A stretch of DNA of 38,819 bases from Blattamonas nauphoetae (GCA_033064195.1 JARBJD010000513.1:1-38819); one strand, 5' to 3'. Positions 1-9,549 are shown, numbered from the stretch's first letter. Notes: generated by a model from the sequence alone, not told the origin. Program-made: numbers and translations.

Positions 1-486
1 ATAGGCCAACTTATTATATCCTCTTTCGCCAAAGGCCTTGTTCTTCGTTTCCTCAATTTCAAATCTGTTTGTTCATGAATCTCGATTCTTGTACTTTTAT
101 CATCTTAGTCCTTCGTTTCTTTGATCAATTCTAGCTCTAACCTCCGATTACGTCATACTTTCACCAAAGGGCCTTCTGTGGCTCAGATGAGCGAAATTCC
201 TGTCAAGGAACGATGATTGGTGCGTAGTTTGTCCTGGAAAAGTCTTATTCTGCGAGAAATTTCTCGAGCTCCTCACCAACAATCTCGGTGGCACAAAACC
301 GTTTTCTCCATGCGTTGGATCTCAACCCGAAAAACATCGGAGTGGTTTTTCGAAACTAGACTTGATGTTCGGTACTACTAAAGACGTAAAGCATGAAATG
401 AGATCACCACAATACTGAAATGAACGCGTGGGAGTGATTTTGTGTGAGTAAGAAATGGGATGTCTCGTGAAGGATAGGCCTCATCT
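1..486. other. Left-edge host DNA, no gene seen
   Basis: I see no convincing reading frame, RNA gene or repeat in this AT-rich stretch. It lies downstream of the hydrolase that ends at 487 on the minus strand, so it may hold that gene's 3' untranslated region and a neighbour's flank. Confidence 0.4.
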
Positions 487-1684
487 TCATGTTATCTTCT
501 GTTCGTGAGGAGAGAGGTTGTATTGCAGGAATTTGAAGATATGTTCTTCGTCAAACTTGCGTTTTGAGCTGAACGGATAAAACTGGCCCAGATGACCCCA
601 CTTGGTGTCTGAAGGAGAGCAAGATTCTCGTTCTGCGAGATCTCACGGAATGGAGTTGCAATTGGTGTTGAGGCAGGGTCGTTCCCCGAAGAGATGAAGA
701 GTGTCGGAACGTCAATCCCGTTGAGATACAGCGACGCAGAGCAGTCAGCATAGGCATCCCGGAGTGACTTGTATCCGAAGACATCGGTGGAGAGGTACTG
801 GTTGAAGTCATCAGTGGTCGGATTGGCAATCTGTTTGTATGTTTCGTAGTCCTTGTGGTATTTCAATTGTTCCTCGTTCTTCTTGAAGTATGTGTGGCAA
901 TTCTTCCCGATTGATTGGGCCTGCTTCTCTGTGCAGGATTGAGTGGTGATAATATAGTCAAATGGACATCCGGTCATCGCCCCAAAACAATCGAACTCGG
1001 ACGAGCATCATGATCCGATATGTGTTTTGGGGAGCGAGCTGTTTGTGCAGCTTTGAATTCTCCAAGGTATTTGGCCAGTTGATTTCCGCCCATCGAAGCC
1101 GACAAGGGCAATCTCCGACTTCGGAAAGCGCTTCGAGATTTCTTTCAAAGCTATATGGATATCTTCTGTTGCACCGCCATTGTAGGTTCGGGGTGTTGTT
1201 ATTTTGGCGCCAGCACAGCCTCGATAGATGTAACAGACAGGGCGATATCCAAACTCCTTCAATGCTCTCAAACCAAAATGTTGCACAAATGCTTCTCCAC
1301 TTCCTCCATTGACGCCATGACATATGAAGATAATTGGACTTGTATCTTTGATTTCGATGCCTCGGTCTTCGAACCAATCAATCGCGAACTGTCCTCCATC
1401 CGCACCAATAAGGAACTCTCTGCGAGGCTTGCAAGCTATTTTGTTGAGCTGAAAGGCCGCAATTGTGTTTAATTGATTGTTAAGTCCAAGAAGAAAGTGC
1501 GGAAAGTAGAAAAGATAATCTTTTGTGTTTCCGAGGTAAGCGAGTGGTTTGTGTTCCTTCCACAAACTTTTACGGATCCACCCAAGGATATCCACCTAAT
1601 GAGCCAGATTACCAAAATAAGGAGAAGAGTATTCCAGAGAAATCTGACAGTGATCATTTCACAACCTAATAATGGGCTGACCAT
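487..1684 (-). pseudogene. ABHD1/3-type (YheT-like) alpha/beta hydrolase, frame-disrupted
   Basis: The conceptual protein follows the ABHD1/ABHD3/YheT family from end to end: a hydrophobic N-terminal anchor (near 1604-1684), then ADGGQFAIDWF, an oxyanion-side FICHGVNGG, GYRPVCYIYRGCAG, TPRTYNGGATEDI, the nucleophile elbow region GF(S)MGGNQ near 1085-1100, CPFDY, a lid segment with FGYKSLRDAY, the Asp-bearing ISSGNDPAS, and the His-bearing GGHLG near the C-terminus. Family members hydrolyse lipid or ester substrates at membranes. The reading frame changes at least three times: at the nucleophile elbow (near 1096), at a run of four C on the plus strand near 980-983, and at another near 596-599. 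A fourth change probably lies near 1595-1605, because the second frame opens with GTG right after a stop. Two changes sit in homopolymers, so uncorrected assembly indels are as likely as a true pseudogene. Short introns are less likely, since the protein alignment has no gap there. Confidence 0.8.
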
Positions 1685-2331
1685 CCAAGATCAGAATGCT
1701 TCAGTCATTCCGGCTTCCGGTACTTGGGTCTCAAATAAATTTAGGGCACGAGTGGACTTTCTGGGCCAAAGATGATTGAGGTGTGTTGTAACTTTATTGT
1801 TCAACTTGGCTATTCTCTCGTAATAAATTGTCGGATATTGATGTGAACACGTTTTATTTTTGACATGTTACAATCCCACCCACCTCCCATCGAAATCCCA
1901 CTTTTTCTGGAAATCCCACAAAACCACAGATATGTTGATACTGGTTCAGCGGTCCCTGATAAAAGGACCTTCCAAAACGGTCGTTTTCACGAGTATTTTG
2001 TTCTCTTTTCAATTCATTCTTTCGAAAGTGTCCTTCACCGACAAATTATCACAGGTTTGTTCTCTTTACGATTTATCTTTTCATAAAACACATTTGTGAA
2101 CAAGATATTCAAACTCATCGTTCATCAAATCAGGAAGAAATGACACCCCGAACAACGACACTATGTCCCAATATCTCCAATCAACATCTTAACTGTGGCA
2201 GTTCGTGTTGATCCTATCCTTTTCATAACCAGCCGGGATCAATTGTTTCTGACTGACACCTTTTATCTTTCTGTCCGATTTACTTTTATCAATAATTGTC
2301 TAGATCAGTAATAGGAGACTTCTGTCTACAG
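1685..2331. other. Host intergenic or upstream DNA
   Basis: This stretch separates the divergent hydrolase from the coding-like segment at 2332. It is AT-rich and holds one copy of an 85-bp dispersed sequence (2017-2101). At 2320-2331 a TTCTGTCTACAG stretch looks like a 3' splice site. I see no other gene. Confidence 0.4.
2017..2101 (+). repeat. 85-bp exon-like direct repeat, left copy
   Basis: It matches 29596-29681 with only a few differences. The core reads LSKVSFTDKLSQ in one frame and is followed by CACAG|GTTTGT, which would serve as a splice donor. The two copies lie about 0.5 kb outside the two ends of the large Polinton. This may be a shared first exon of a host gene family, or a dispersed repeat. 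Confidence 0.6.
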
Positions 2332-2597
2332 CACATCCTCAACTTGATAAGAATCGTACGCAAGACGAACTGGATCCCTGGTCCACTGAAGGCAGAACTG
2401 GCTTTGAAGTGGATCTTGGTGCTCAGTGGGACCATGAGTTCGATATATCCAGCGAAAACCCCAACATTCGTTCATTTTATCCGAGCCGTCCGTTCAAGAT
2501 GCACCTGTCGCTGATGAGCCTACCGCCACGGGGAGTCTTCTCAAAGTCGGAATCAATCCTTTGAGCACAAAATGGGAGTGACAGAGGACACTCCTAC
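2332..2597 (+). CDS. Host coding segment next to the Polinton insertion (partial, unknown)
   Basis: After a candidate 3' splice site (ending at 2331) an open acidic segment begins HPQLDKNRTQDELDPW and runs through DLGAQWDHEFDISSENP. Protein-like reading then moves to other frames (VADEPTATGSLLKVG, then SFEHKMGVTEDTPT) up to the Polinton target duplication at 2592-2597. I do not recognise the family. The frame changes resemble those in the neighbouring hydrolase and could be assembly indels or decay. The right-hand flank after 29095 is also protein-like, so the Polinton may have landed in a host gene or its intron. This is an inference from frame behaviour only. Confidence 0.35.
2592..2597. 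repeat. Polinton target-site duplication, left
   Basis: TCCTAC directly precedes the terminal AGTAGTTATAG and is repeated exactly at 29090-29095. Six-base duplications are the known signature of Polinton integration. Confidence 0.92.
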
Positions 2598-3060
2598 AGT
2601 AGTTATAGAAGCGAAATGGGAACCCGATTGAAAAAATCGTTGAAAACCAAAACTAAAAGTCAAGTCCGATTGACCATTTTGAATCTTGTATTAAAAGGAA
2701 TTTATGACATTTTGATGACATCAATATTTGGCCTAAATTCTAAAAATATGTCCAATATTTTGACCTCGTGAAAAGTGTCATTTTGAAGCAAATTTTGACA
2801 ACATTCGAAAAATGTTGGCGCTTTTTGGTGTTTTTCCCTTTTGACCACAAATCAAGTGAAACCAAAGTGAGAACCATTTCGAAAAATTCTGCAAACAATT
2901 CTAAAATCTCGGGACACTGTCGGTCGTTGATCAAGACAATCCTGATCAAAATCGGTTGAGAATTCGTCGAACTGTGTACCGAACTTTGGTCCCAAAAGTG
3001 ACGAAAAGTTGATGTTCGAATTTCGCCACTATGAACGCCTTTATGTCTCAAATTGTGCTC

Positions 3061-3066
3061 AAACAC
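3061..3066. repeat. Target duplication of nested element (left copy, outer side)
   Basis: AAACAC precedes GTAGGCATGGGCAG and is repeated at 6598-6603 after the inverse of that sequence. The same six bases (as GTGTTT) flank the right-hand copy at 25056-25061 and 28614-28619. Confidence 0.8.
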
Positions 3067-6000
3067 GTAGGCATGGGCAGCGGTCGGTCCGACTGCTCGT
3101 CGACCGACCGACTGCTTTTTGGCGATCGTACCCATTTCCAGCTAAATCGATGATGAAGTCGCTGAGAACGTTTTTTCACTCTTTCTTCAATTTCCTTTAT
3201 TTCTGATTGAATTGTTGTTGAAAGATACTGGACTGAAACAGAACAAACACTAATGAAAGAGAGTGGAGTGAACTGTGACACTGGCCGCATTATCTCACTC
3301 TTTCTTCTCGTTCGTTCGTCCTTTCTCTTCTTCCTCTCCCTCCCATTCCAGTTCGACACAATCAGAGTCCCTTCATCGCTGCTGATCAGGCAAGCGATGT
3401 GCAGAAGACAGACGAGCACAGAAAACAAAGTGGCGAGTGTCAGAGATGACGAACTGCCATGTTTCATGTCGGACACAACGTCGGGTGGTTGGGTCAGAAA
3501 CACAGTTGCCATGCCCGCTGATGAGGACGAAATCAAGACATTGTGTTCGAGTTGAGAAGTGAAGTTGAACGATGTGTCGTCCACGACGAGGATTGTTCCG
3601 GCGTGATCCGCAGCGAGACGGGCACACCAACATCGAGTGAGTAGCAGGGCGACGAGTGCGATTCGCACGGTCCAAAAGTGGAGCCTTCTCCGCACCAACA
3701 ATCTGCGAACGTCGCGTCAACTGCAAAGTCCCACTCGTTCTGCGTTGGAGTGAGGGAAACGAGACAGCAGCTGCTATCGCCTCCAGACGAGCAGGAAGGG
3801 GAGGACGAGTGTCTGATGACGATGTAGTTTGCTTGTTCGAAAACAGGACCCCTCCATTCCCTGCCGACGAACACGATGCGAATGAAGAAGAAGAGATTGT
3901 GCGGCTGCAGTGTGCTGCATTCACGCTGGTTCGTTCCGTCTTTGTGTTCGGGTGAAGTGAAGAGTGCGATGTGGACACGTCGATTTGCGAGATCTTTGGA
4001 TGTGGGTGTCCCTGCGACATCCTCGTTGCTTCTCGACGATGACTGTCGCGCCACTGCTTCCAACTGAACTCTCGTTCGCGATGCGGTGTGTTCGATGAAG
4101 AACACCACACGGCAATTCCGAGTGTCCACAACAACTCGTTCAGTTCCGCTTCCCTCACCTCAGGATGCGGCTCGGCTGTCACGTCGAGGCTCTTCGGCAG
4201 AGTGTGACATGGCAAGAATGGGTGTCCGCACAGACAAAAGTTCGACGAGTTGGTTTCTGCATTGTTTGAGTGGTGAACGATCCAGCCACAGCGTTTGTGG
4301 GTTAAGGATGGCTGGGAGTGGAGTGGGTGGCGTGGATGGTCAGATAAGGGTGCACAAGTTGAGCATTTCTACATCACCTGAACAATCCATATTTCCTGTT
4401 TTGGGAACGGTAGACGCATAAACAACTGGACAAGTGTCGAAATCTTGTCAGACACAATCAGATGACGTTTTCGCACGATTTGGATCATCTTTGCGCTCAG
4501 CCTTGGTTCTGCAAGCAACGGAGAAGATCATCTCAATTTGGTGGGTGATGACCTTTCGAAGGCGATGGATGCTTCAAACAGGAGGAAAATGAGGTCAGTA
4601 AGAGCAGCAGGAGGAGTGGCAGCGAAGAGATTCCTCGCAAAGTCAAGACTTTGTTCCGAGTGCTTCTGATCACCTTTCGTTCGTTGCAACAGGCGCGAGT
4701 GAACATGATGATCCATCTGAGGTGGATGTCCCTTTCTCTGGTTGGCGTTGGGCGGAAGTGAGTTCCCGAAATAAGTGCTTTGACGAGAGCTCTACAGATG
4801 TCCATTCCTCTTCACCCATCCATTCACGCGACGACTGGCGAGGATGTGGATCAGTTGAGTGGAGTACAGCGTGTGGTGTACAAACCGACGAGGCAGGGAA
4901 CGGTGTTTTCTGTTCGAGCGTTGTTTGCCACATCCCATTTCGTGTCATTCCTTCAGCTCCTTCGAGGAGCATAGTCACCACGTTTGATGACTGCAGGGCG
5001 AATCCACGTTCAGGTTGGAGTGGAGACTTGAATAACGTTCGCAAGATGTTGAAAACGAGATCGATGAAAACGAACCTTGTTCATGACTGGATGGGAGAGA
5101 ACATTGAAGCAAATGGCGGAGATGGGATGGGAGACTTGGTTGGGATCGGAATCATTCCGTGTCTTCTGCGCACAAGAGACGTGATCGTGTGACCGTTTCC
5201 AGAAAGTGCTCTTTATGACGACAAACAATCTGTCAAGCAGAGATAAGTGACAGATCATCAGTTTGAAGGAAGGGCGATGGAGAAGGACGTGATATTGGCC
5301 GTGTGCGATGGGATAGAGGTTCGTTGATGGTGACATCACGAGTTTCTGAAATATAGAGGATACCAGGAGGAAAAATTTAAGAAATAATAAGAAGTAGACA
5401 CGAGATTGTGACTGTTTCTGAGCGATAGATCAAGGTTTGACCCAATGAAGATCGCTTGATTCCGCGTCGAGCTGTTCAGCTGAAGAGACATAAACAGTCG
5501 AAAAGAAGTCACTATATGCATGTTGAAAAGGGACTGGAGAGGTTGGAGATGTCTGTAGTGTGGACGGAGCACGAAAACAGTGGGATCTCTTTGACGACGA
5601 CTGAATTAAAACAATCTGACGGGTTGAATGTGACGTTGTCGGATGCGCCCTTTGCACACCGATGTGCATGGAAATATATGTCCCTTCCTGGAAATGTGGC
5701 ACGGTTGCAATACATTGGCGGAGAAACTTCTCATTCTCGTCGGGGATGTTCCACGAGAGTCCGATGCACGGATCTCACTTGGAGTGTGTGATCATGAACA
5801 CCTTCTGATTCTCACATGCATGGAAGGCTTGTCAGATTCGTGTCCAGTGAGTGCTGCAACAAATCATATCTCTAAAAGAGGAAAAGTCATGAATCGAAAA
5901 GAGGGTGTCAGGTATTGTGAGGAGATGGAAACGAAGGCATGAAAAGACCGAGAACAAATGATGCTGAGAACAGACTCAAGGTGAGAGGCAAATCAGGTGT

Positions 6001-6597
6001 TAGAATAGTCGATGGAGGTGATATTTGTGTTCATCAGTGGTACTGTGGTTCAAGAATCCTGACGAGACAAGAAATATTGAAAATGTGAAGAAAATACAAA
6101 TCAAAGAAGAAAAACGAGGGTTTGACGATAAGGTTGAGGATCATAGCTCGTTCGGACTCGGCTGTGGGACAGGGAGTCATTTGGAGCGAGATCCTGAATG
6201 AAATTGACAGTTACGGATTGAGATGTATTAAAACACCATTTTACAATTATCTAAATCCATGGAAATGGTGTTCGAGTAAAAAGAAGGAGTCGGAGTCGGT
6301 CGGACAGGCCGACTTTTAGTCCAATGTTGGGGAAGGACAGACCGACTCAGGGACTCTTGATCCACGGCCTTTTCCACTTTATTTTTGTGAAAAATGAGAT
6401 GAACAAATTCTTGAGATGTTGTGAATCAAAATGAGAAAACAGAATAATAAAGTGTCGCAGGCGGGATTCGATCCTGGGTCCGGGGAGCAAAGCTTCCGTG
6501 CTACCGCTCGACTAAAGGGGAGTTCAAAATGTCGCCGACTGTTTTATTTTTAGGGACTGGACTCGATGTTCTCAGACCGACCACTGCCCATGCCTAC
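3067..6597 (+). mobile_element. Nested 3.5-kb element inside the left Polinton repeat
   Basis: Its ends are inverse copies of GTAGGCATGGGCAG followed by (C/T)GGTCGGTC, flanked by AAACAC direct repeats. The interior has a GC-richer block (about 3350-5250) with overlapping open frames on both strands, none of which I recognise, then an AT-rich part with a tRNA-like sequence near the right end (6452-6519) and several GTCGG/CCGAC-rich stretches. No transposase or polymerase is recognisable, so it looks non-autonomous, possibly carrying captured host DNA. A minus-strand frame near 3048-3701 starts with a signal-peptide-like segment (IALVALLLTRCWC) and later has a second hydrophobic stretch (LATLFSVLVCLLHIACLI), but I would not call it a gene on that alone. 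The family is unknown; the 6-bp duplication means another Polinton-derived or Polinton-mobilised unit cannot be excluded. Confidence 0.7.
6452..6519 (-). tRNA. tRNA-like sequence in nested element (left), probably not functional
   Basis: Read on the minus strand it holds a good polymerase III A box (TAGTCGAGCGG) and a near-consensus B box (GGATCGAATCC) at tRNA-like spacing. The anticodon stem is imperfect, its loop is short in this copy, and no acceptor stem forms. It is best seen as a tRNA-derived or SINE-like promoter relic. Confidence 0.5.
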
Positions 6598-7510
6598 AAA
6601 CACGTTCTAAAATTACAAAATTGATTTTGATAGGTGAAATTTTAGGAAAAAGCACTTTGAAAAAAGTTAGATCCGACCCCACAACATATTTTGAAAATGA
6701 CAAAATTTTTAAGGAGGAGAAAGTGACGTCTCGCTCTTCTCCTACACGTCACTTTTCGCCCTCTGATGGTGTCCGTAGGTGTCAAATCGCTAGTGGACAG
6801 GTATTCGCGTCATTCGGTTCTGACGATCCTCGACACACGATCGTTTTCACAATTTTTGTCAATTTTCATTTCTCATTGATTTCACGTCAACCACTTCACA
6901 ATTACACTCAAGCGACGCTTTTTGAGAATTCTGGTTGTACATCACCTATAGTTCACTTTTATGGACGGTTCTTTGATCACACATCTGACGACACACTTGC
7001 ACCAACATTTTGACACTATGGATTTTTAATCTGAATTTCGTCACAAATCCTTTTTCTCACGGTATGAGTAAGGTGTGCTCAAATTTTGAGGAGATTTTGT
7101 CGGATAGTTCTCCCATAAAGTCACTTTTCATGTTTTCACTTCTCAACTTTTGACCGTTTTGTCACTAAAACCCACTGTAGTCCCTTTCATTTCATCACTT
7201 TCTCTCCCCATTTCACATTTGATCTCTTCACCATTCCTCTTCATTTTGCTCATATCACTTCCATTTTGTGGGCCGTTCTCACTTCACTAGCACATCATTT
7301 TAGTCCAGTTTTCTTCAACTTTTTCACAAAAACAGAGTAGAAGAAAGCGAAAAAAGCATGAACAAAACGGGCAAGTATGAAACTGAGAGGGAAATTGACG
7401 AACGTGAAAACGGTGTGAAATGTGACACCAATAGTGAAAATTAGGTCTGTGTTCGGGTTTTTCTCTCTAAAAAACAACAAAAATGATACAAAAATGTATG
7501 TGAAATGTTG

Positions 7511-7862
7511 GTTTTTACGGAAAAATACCGAGATATGAAGTGAGCCGTTGAATGGCGGATCTCTGCAAAACTTCGGAAAATCCAGTAAACGAGAATTAGT
7601 GTGAAATATTTGAGAAAAAGTTTGAACGAAAGAAACATGAATGAAGTGGATACTATGGATCCACAACGAGAAAATGACGTGCGAACAGGTCCTGAAAATG
7701 AAACAATAAGTAATGTAAAATTGGTGACAATTCAAGCAAAATCAGTTAAAACAGAGCTGAAAAAAGAAGAAAAGGAGAGTGACATACTCGTTTTTACATA
7801 AAAGTTCCGAGATCTGATGACGATCCTGAAACCTCAAATAACTCTGCAAAAGTTCGGAAAAT
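7511..7862. repeat. Pair of diverged ~70-bp repeats in the left Polinton repeat
   Basis: Units at 7511-7580 and 7790-7862 share TTTTTAC, CCGAGAT, CTCTGCAAAA and TTCGGAAAATCC in the same order with different fillings. The same pair occurs inverted at 23784-23855 and 24065-24134. They bracket the roughly 100-base patch where the two ends of the Polinton differ. Confidence 0.6.
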
Positions 7863-8030
7863 CCAAAAAACGGAGCATACCATGATGATCCTACAGTTCC
7901 GGAGAATCTGAAACGCGAAGAATTAGACCGAAACAAGCATAATTGAGAAATGAGTGATCGAACCCATTGATCCTCGTTTCTAGCGAAAAATCCAAAACTG
8001 ATAAAACGACGAAAGAAAATCTAATTCTGA

Positions 8031-8049
8031 ATTTTTTAATTTGTATTAA
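8031..8049 (+). promoter_or_regulatory. AT-rich start-proximal motif, left small gene
   Basis: ATTTTTTAATTTGTATTAA abuts the ATG at 8050. The same sequence precedes the start of the homologous genes at 23595 (minus) and 33102 (plus), and related motifs precede nearly every Polinton gene here. Confidence 0.55.
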
Positions 8050-8283
8050 ATGAATCCAACTGCGATGTACAAGGTCACGTCAGAGACTTCGAACACTCCG
8101 AAGTGGAGCGAAAGACGTCGAGTATGTTCGGAACAAGCATTAATAGAATCAATGAAAGAAGAGAACTGTTCACTAGTCTCTGAGTATGTCAGAAATAATG
8201 TGCCGGTGACGTATGTTCATGAGGGATTGTCATTTTTTTATTCCAATGGAAGAGCAAACAAAAATGAATCGACAAAAATATAA
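8050..8283 (+). CDS. Small Polinton gene duplicated in part by the terminal repeat (left)
   Basis: Its first half (ERRRVCSEQALIES through VTYVHEG) is the same as the start of the minus-strand gene at 23206-23595, because the inverted repeat runs into that gene. Beyond 8226 the sequence is unrelated and merges with the upstream part of the fibre gene. It may be only a by-product of where the repeat stops. Its first 20 or so codons differ strongly from the other two copies in the window. Confidence 0.4.
   Translation: MNPTAMYKVTSETSNTPKWSERRRVCSEQALIESMKEENCSLVSEYVRNNVPVTYVHEGLSFFYSNGRANKNESTKI
8232..8245 (+). promoter_or_regulatory. Start-proximal motif of fibre gene
   Basis: ATTTTTTTATTCCA lies directly before the ATG at 8246. 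This fits the motif seen before the other genes and supports 8246 over the in-frame ATG at 8213. Confidence 0.5.
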
Positions 8284-9064
8284 TTCACAAATGATTGAGA
8301 AAATGATTGATCATAATCTCTCGATGACCAACGAGAATGCAGCAGTGATAGACACACTACAGAAGACAACAGAAGCACATAAGACAGCGATCTCTTCAAT
8401 CCAAAAAGTGGTGAGCACAAATGGATCAATCACGACACCAACAATTGGAGGATTGATTAGTGTGAATGGAGCGAATTGGAATATATCAGAGGGAACTATT
8501 CCAAAGTATCCTGGAACATATCCATCATCAACATTTAAGTCTGGCATTTCAATTTCGCAATCGATTGCAGAAACATCAGGAATTCAGTTCAATGGTGATG
8601 CCATTATTTTGTGGTCTCCCTGTGACACACCAGCATTGAATTATTACGATGAGGACACTGGTTCAGGAGTGTTTTCAATATCACCAACTGGAAGTTTTTC
8701 TCAATTGTCAGACAGAAGAGTCAAAAGGAATATTGTTCCATATCCTAATGTTCTTGAACAACGGAATAAAGTTGAAATTGTGCAGTATCAATTCAACACA
8801 TTCGACTCGAAGATCAACAAAGTGACGAAGCAAATCGAAAAAGAAACTGATGAAGAACACTTGAAGAACTGCAAAGAGAAATGTGAATGCTTGAAGAAGG
8901 AAAGAGAGAAGAAACACATTGGTGTAATTGCACAACAGATCAAAGACATATTCCCAGAGGTCGTGAATGATTCCAATCCAGATTGTCTTCAAGTTGATTA
9001 CGCAGAACTCTCTTGCTTCTGCGTGAAAGCCATTCAGGAACTGAGTCATATTGTCGGACAATAA
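8246..9064 (+). CDS. Fibre-like protein with C-terminal S74 intramolecular chaperone domain
   Basis: The protein has 272 residues from the chosen start (MEEQTKMNRQ). The N-terminal third is a predicted helical or coiled-coil region (MIEKMIDHN, AVIDTLQKTTEAHK), followed by a Gly/Ser/Thr-rich beta segment with repeated short patterns, as in trimeric fibres. The C-terminal third is a Peptidase_S74 domain: SDRRVKRNI, later KKHIGVIAQQIKDIFPEVV, then LQVDYAELSCFCVKAIQEL. In phage endosialidases and in the animal factor MYRF this domain trimerises and cuts itself off just before a Ser, using a Ser-Lys pair five residues apart; here Ser155 and Lys160 fit. Such proteins usually bind host surface receptors. 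The gene is the first of the unique core beyond the left repeat and points towards the convergent gene at 9108. Confidence 0.85.
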   Translation: MEEQTKMNRQKYNSQMIEKMIDHNLSMTNENAAVIDTLQKTTEAHKTAISSIQKVVSTNGSITTPTIGGLISVNGANWNISEGTIPKYPGTYPSSTFKSGISISQSIAETSGIQFNGDAIILWSPCDTPALNYYDEDTGSGVFSISPTGSFSQLSDRRVKRNIVPYPNVLEQRNKVEIVQYQFNTFDSKINKVTKQIEKETDEEHLKNCKEKCECLKKEREKKHIGVIAQQIKDIFPEVVNDSNPDCLQVDYAELSCFCVKAIQELSHIVGQ

Positions 9065-9107
9065 CAGACAATCACAAATGAACTAATACAAAAATATAAT
9101 TCACTGG

Positions 9108-9518
9108 TTAGTACTCCAACATGAGATCAACAAGCAATTCATAATACTCCTTGATTATTTTTCCATTGATTGTCTCCGATGTCTCCATCTCAATTGATTC
9201 ACCAGAACTGTCTTTGAACCAGATCTTCACAATTGATTGTCGAGTGCTTAATTCCCACTTCTTTCGCTTCGCAATCTGTTCATTACAGAAAGCAACATAC
9301 GAATCATTGAATGCATCAGTCTGGATCCAATCACCATGGATTGTGATGTGCTGAGGAATGTCTTTTGAGATGACAGTTGAGTTCCCATTTATTTCTTCCC
9401 TCACATGAATGAGTTTGCAGTCGAGAAAGTGAACATATTTTTGATTTCTGGAATTGGGAAAATCAGGTGGGAGATGAGTCGTGTGAGAATTCTGAATTGA
9501 GAAATAACGTTTGACCAT
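9108..9518 (-). CDS. Small beta-rich Polinton protein, unknown
   Basis: The protein has 136 residues from MVKRYFSIQN. An upstream in-frame ATG exists at 9548, but the start-proximal motif (CAAAAATAAAATA on the plus strand, 9531-9543) lies between the two, so 9518 is preferred. Alternating hydrophobic strands (YVHFLDCKLIHV, HITIHGDW, SIVKIWFKD) and a C-terminal helix (EYYELLVDLMLEY) suggest a compact beta fold. It lies immediately downstream of the two capsid-like genes in the same direction, so a virion role is plausible. No family recognised. Confidence 0.65.
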   Translation of the reverse strand: MVKRYFSIQNSHTTHLPPDFPNSRNQKYVHFLDCKLIHVREEINGNSTVISKDIPQHITIHGDWIQTDAFNDSYVAFCNEQIAKRKKWELSTRQSIVKIWFKDSSGESIEMETSETINGKIIKEYYELLVDLMLEY

Positions 9519-9549
9519 TTGTGTTTTCTTCAAAAATAAAATATTCATT

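Larger units (their letters stand above)
2598..8226 (+). repeat. Polinton left terminal inverted repeat, 5.6 kb
   Basis: This stretch is matched in inverse orientation by 23455-29089 along its whole length. The match stops abruptly at 8226/23455, inside a small gene. Typical Polinton inverted repeats are some hundred to about a thousand bases; the excess here comes largely from the nested element at 3067-6597. The outermost roughly 190 bases also match the end of the second Polinton (31202-31395). Confidence 0.92.

Noticed and set aside
3048-5942. Many open frames on both strands (100-280 codons) in the GC-rich block of the nested element
   Set aside because: They overlap each other on opposite strands, show no recognisable domains and shift between the two copies, so none was called as a gene.
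7295-7735. A 146-codon minus-strand frame rich in Phe, Ser and Ile, and its counterpart near 24165-24350
   Set aside because: The composition follows the T-rich low-complexity DNA; the two copies differ in the patch and no domain is visible.
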